DNA of 64,000 bases, taken from positions 21,690,474 through 21,754,473 of the forward strand of contig OZ020625.1 of NCBI GenBank assembly GCA_963971575.1, in the 5' to 3' direction. This document shows, piece by piece, positions 61,476-64,000 of the stretch (positions are counted from its first letter, which is position 1; each line of letters starts with the position of its first letter). The notes beneath the pieces are model-generated. The model was not told the origin of the DNA, ran no database searches, and saw only the letters and a list, made by a program, of their open reading frames with translations. The DNA is from Liopterus haemorrhoidalis. Taxonomy: Eukaryota > Arthropoda > Insecta > Coleoptera > Dytiscidae. The position numbers and the translations under genes are program-made.

Positions 61476-62470
61476 AGTATCTAGAGTTTCTTGTTTATGC
61501 CTAAGAAACCCTAGACATTTCTATACGTAATTATATTCGTAGATTCTTAGAGAATAAATATGTAAATATTGTTCATATCGGTCAAAGCATATAGGAGTAT
61601 CTAGAGTTTCTTGTTTATGCCCACGAAACCCTAGATATTTCTATATGTAATTATATTCGTAGATTCCTACAGAATAAACCTGCAAAATATTGTTCATATC
61701 GGTCAATGGATATAGGAGTGTCAAGAATTTTTCGTTTATGCCTACGAAACATTAGACATTTCTATATGTAAATATATTTGTAGATTTCTTAAATAAACCT
61801 GCAAAATATTGTTCATATCGGTCAAAGCATATAGAAGTGTCAAGAATTTTTCGTTTATGCCTACGAAACCGTAGACACTTCTTTATGTTATTTTATCCCC
61901 AAATTCTTAGAGAATAAGTCTACAAAATATTGATCATATCAGTCAAAGGACATAGGAGTGTCTAAAGTTACTTGTTTATACCTACGAAACCATAGACATT
62001 TCTATATGTAATTATATTTGTAGATTTTTACAGAATCAATCTACAAAATATTGTTAATATCGGTCAAAGGATAAAGGAGTGTCTAAAGTTACTTGTTTAC
62101 GCCTACGAAACCCTAGTCATTTATATATCTAATTATATTCGTAGATTCTTACAGAATAAATCTGCAAAATATTGTTTATATCGGTCAAAGCATATAGGAC
62201 TGTCCAGAGTGTTTCGTTTATGCCTACGAAACCCTAGACATTTCTGTACGTAATTATATTCGTTGACTCTTAGAGAATAAATTTGGAAAATATTGTTCAT
62301 ATTGGTCAAAGAATATAGCAGAGTTTAGAGTTTCTCGTTTATGCCTACGAAAACCTAGACATGATATATTATCCGCACTTTCTTAGAGAAGAAATCTGCA
62401 AAATATTATTCATTTCGGTTAAGGTATGTAGCAGAGTCTAGAATTTCGTGTTTATGTCTCCGAAATCAAA
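61476..62470 (-). repeat. Satellite array, about 121-bp unit, about 8-9 units, opposite strand to 20357-21617
   Basis: Variants of GCCTACGAAACCCTAGAC occur near 61499, 61619, 61740, 61858, 61979, 62101, 62222 and 62344, a period of about 121 bp. The units are the reverse complement of those in the first array. Confidence 0.88.
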
Positions 62471-62545
62471 CGAATTTTCCCGAATTATTCCGACCGTAGG
62501 AACAGACAGGATTAAGGTTTTTACATATAGGGATGCCCATTTATA

Positions 62546-63199
62546 CAATGTTCCGTAACTGCACCCCTAACTACCGGGGTCGCGGTTACGGTAAAGTTGT
62601 GGTTACCCAGTGGTTACCTGAAAACGAGTTTTAGTTACGGAACGGTAGTCACACCTCACAGTTGATAAAACAGACAACTGAACTGTCATTTTATGGACGT
62701 TATAGGTTATAGATATTCTCTTACAAACTTATTAATAGAAATATTTGTTATATTAGTACTTGTTTACAATGGCACATTATATAGGAACATATATGATTTT
62801 TCCCGATATTATTTTTCATGACATCGATCAATATTACTAAAAATCAGTTACTTACACTCATTCTTACTGTTTTAATTATAGACTATAGTAAAATAATATT
62901 ATAATTTACTACTTGCACTACAAAGAAACGATTAATTCCCTCCACTTAACTCTCGCCTTATTGTAATTGTTCTGAAATTCCCGCCTTTTGTAGTTTACAT
63001 TAGATCTGAAGTTTGTAGTGGGAGGATATAACCACACTAACCGCGATATTTCCACGGGTAGTTTGGTTACAAAAAAGTAACCAAAATTTTCAGTACCCGC
63101 GTTCCGAAACCTAACAATTTTCCTGAAAAGGTTAATGTCGTACACTTTCGGAACGGGAAACTTCAACCGCGGTTACTTTCGTCGAGTAATGGAACATTG
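62546..63199. mobile_element. TA-flanked element, 654 bp, ends CAATGTTCC
   Basis: CAATGTTCCGTAACTGCAC at 62546 and GTAATGGAACATTG ending at 63199 are flanked by TA on both sides. It contains several CGCGGTTAC/GTAACCGCG-type blocks near both ends. It is non-coding. The left third is present again at 46159-46395. Confidence 0.65.
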
Positions 63200-63566
63200 T
63201 ATTAATTGGTTAATTAATTTTTATTGCAATCTCTACAATTCACATATTTTTTTAAAAATATTTTTAACAACGCGTGTCATATAATTGTGCTTTTAGCTGG
63301 ATGCTCTTAATTTAACTAAGTGATGCATTAAAATAATTTTCAGAAGAGTGATTCACATTAGTTATATATGAGGTTTATGAAATAGTAACTATGTTAAATG
63401 CGTTTCAGTACCAACTTATAATCCACATAATATCAAAAACCGTTAATGGATGTCTCATGATGACATCAAACGCCATTAAGTATTTAAATAGAATAGAAGA
63501 ATTTTATATTAGAATTCTGAAGAAAATCAACAAGCACGGTCACAGTGAAACGTGAATAACTGCAAA

Positions 63567-63674
63567 ATGCATTTTATACGAAATTATATCGCATTGTTTC
63601 TTCTGTGCCAGTTAAGCAATGCTCAGCAGGAATGCAATAATTATATAGATGATGCAAACTACAATATTTCGAAA
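63567..63674 (+). CDS. First exon of a secreted-protein gene (cut by window edge)
   Basis: ATG at 63567 opens 36 codons ending at a GTAAGG splice donor in phase 0. The product begins MHFIRNYIALFLLCQLSNA, a clear signal peptide with likely cleavage after SNA, then QQECNNYIDDANYNISK. One cysteine lies just after the signal. It is on the same strand and downstream of the OBP-like genes. However, its first exon is 108 nt rather than 45, so it belongs to a different gene type or a distant relative. A TATTTAAATA box is at 63481. A DD41D element begins 73 bp into the intron. The remaining exons lie beyond the window, so the function cannot be named. Confidence 0.65.
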
Positions 63675-63747
63675 GTAAGGCATTCGTTTGTACACTATCG
63701 GCCATAAGTAGAGAAACAAAACTATTTTTACCGACCACCAACATATA

Positions 63748-64000
63748 CAAGGTGTCTCAAAAGAAGTTTTATATTTAGTGGATCGATTAAAAAAAAAGTA
63801 AGCCGTATATAGAAAAAATGTTTATTAATTATTAAAATTCACTTTTGGGGATTTATTTCTTAAAAATAATATCGTCTAAATGTAGACCCTCGCGTTCTCG
63901 GCACTCATTTAATCGAACAGTAAAATTACTTATGACGTCTCGGCAGGTGGACTCAGGGATGGCTGCCATTTCGTGACGGATAATTTTCTTTCAAATGCGC
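63748..64000 (-). mobile_element. DD41D mariner-like element, copy E4 (reverse, cut by window edge)
   Basis: TA at 63746-63747, then CAAGGTGTCTCAAAAGAAGT, the family's terminal repeat. It is inserted into a Rpt-B stub (TTTTTACCGACCACCAACAT at 63726). Confidence 0.9.
63853..64000 (-). pseudogene. DD41D transposase of E4, C-terminal end, frameshifted
   Basis: Stop at 63855-63853 and the C-terminal residues (…LHLDDIIFKK) match E1-E3. Near 63982 there is one extra base (GGATAATTTTCTTT where the other copies give GGATATTTTCTTT). This shifts the frame before the block corresponding to E1 residues of about 333-337, so this copy is inactive. Confidence 0.8.

Overview
The window looks like strongly AT-rich insect nuclear DNA. 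The host genes are secreted, intron-rich and shaped like insect odorant-binding proteins (OBPs). Most of the rest is transposable elements: mariner/Tc1, hAT, THAP-type, piggyBac and Harbinger remnants, non-LTR retrotransposons, MITEs and foldback elements. There is no operon-like packing, rRNA or CRISPR. The order of insect cannot be fixed from this sequence alone.

Host genes (all on +): (1) the 3' end of a first OBP-like gene (exons 3221-3353 and 10933-11018; earlier exons lie off the left edge); (2) a complete five-exon OBP-like gene, 16546-35335, 155 aa; (3) a second complete five-exon OBP-like gene, 43247-56917, 154 aa; (4) the first exon of another secreted-protein gene at 63567-63674, cut by the right edge. 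Genes 2 and 3 have the six-cysteine signature (C2-X3-C3, C4-X10-C5, C5-X8-C6). They share exon sizes (45, 85, about 100, 139 and about 95 nt) and intron phases (0, 1, 0, 1). Gene 1 fits the same plan where visible. This is a tandem array grown by gene duplication. None of these genes is a long open reading frame; they are read by joining short exons across introns filled with transposons.

Transposon layout. 1-2331: retrotransposon and transposase relics. 3400-12600: copies of a 1 kb repeat (Rpt-A), an inverted pair of a second repeat (Rpt-B), a piggyBac scrap, and a THAP-type element that contains a 1.5 kb foldback element. 12.9-15.6 kb: tandem repeats and a second THAP-type copy. 16.5-35.3 kb (introns of OBP gene 2): a nested set of hAT elements with visible 8-bp target duplications, a 121-bp satellite array, a mariner carrying a MITE, and two intact copies of a 1.31 kb mariner-like DD41D element. 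35.4-43 kb: broken mariners, a Harbinger relic and a third DD41D copy with a stop codon. 43.3-56.9 kb (introns of OBP gene 3): two hAT elements, several TA-flanked MITEs and a broken Tc1 (DD34E) element. 57-62.5 kb: a foldback element, a small LTR-type element, a non-LTR 3' fragment and a second satellite array in the opposite orientation. 63748 to the edge: a fourth, frameshifted DD41D copy.

Most noteworthy: the OBP cluster and its preserved gene architecture; the DD41D family with two apparently intact transposases; three repeat families carrying (GTCT)n/(TG)n tracts at a fixed internal place; a satellite whose unit resembles the end of one of those families; and a 255-bp MITE built from a repeated 16-bp motif.
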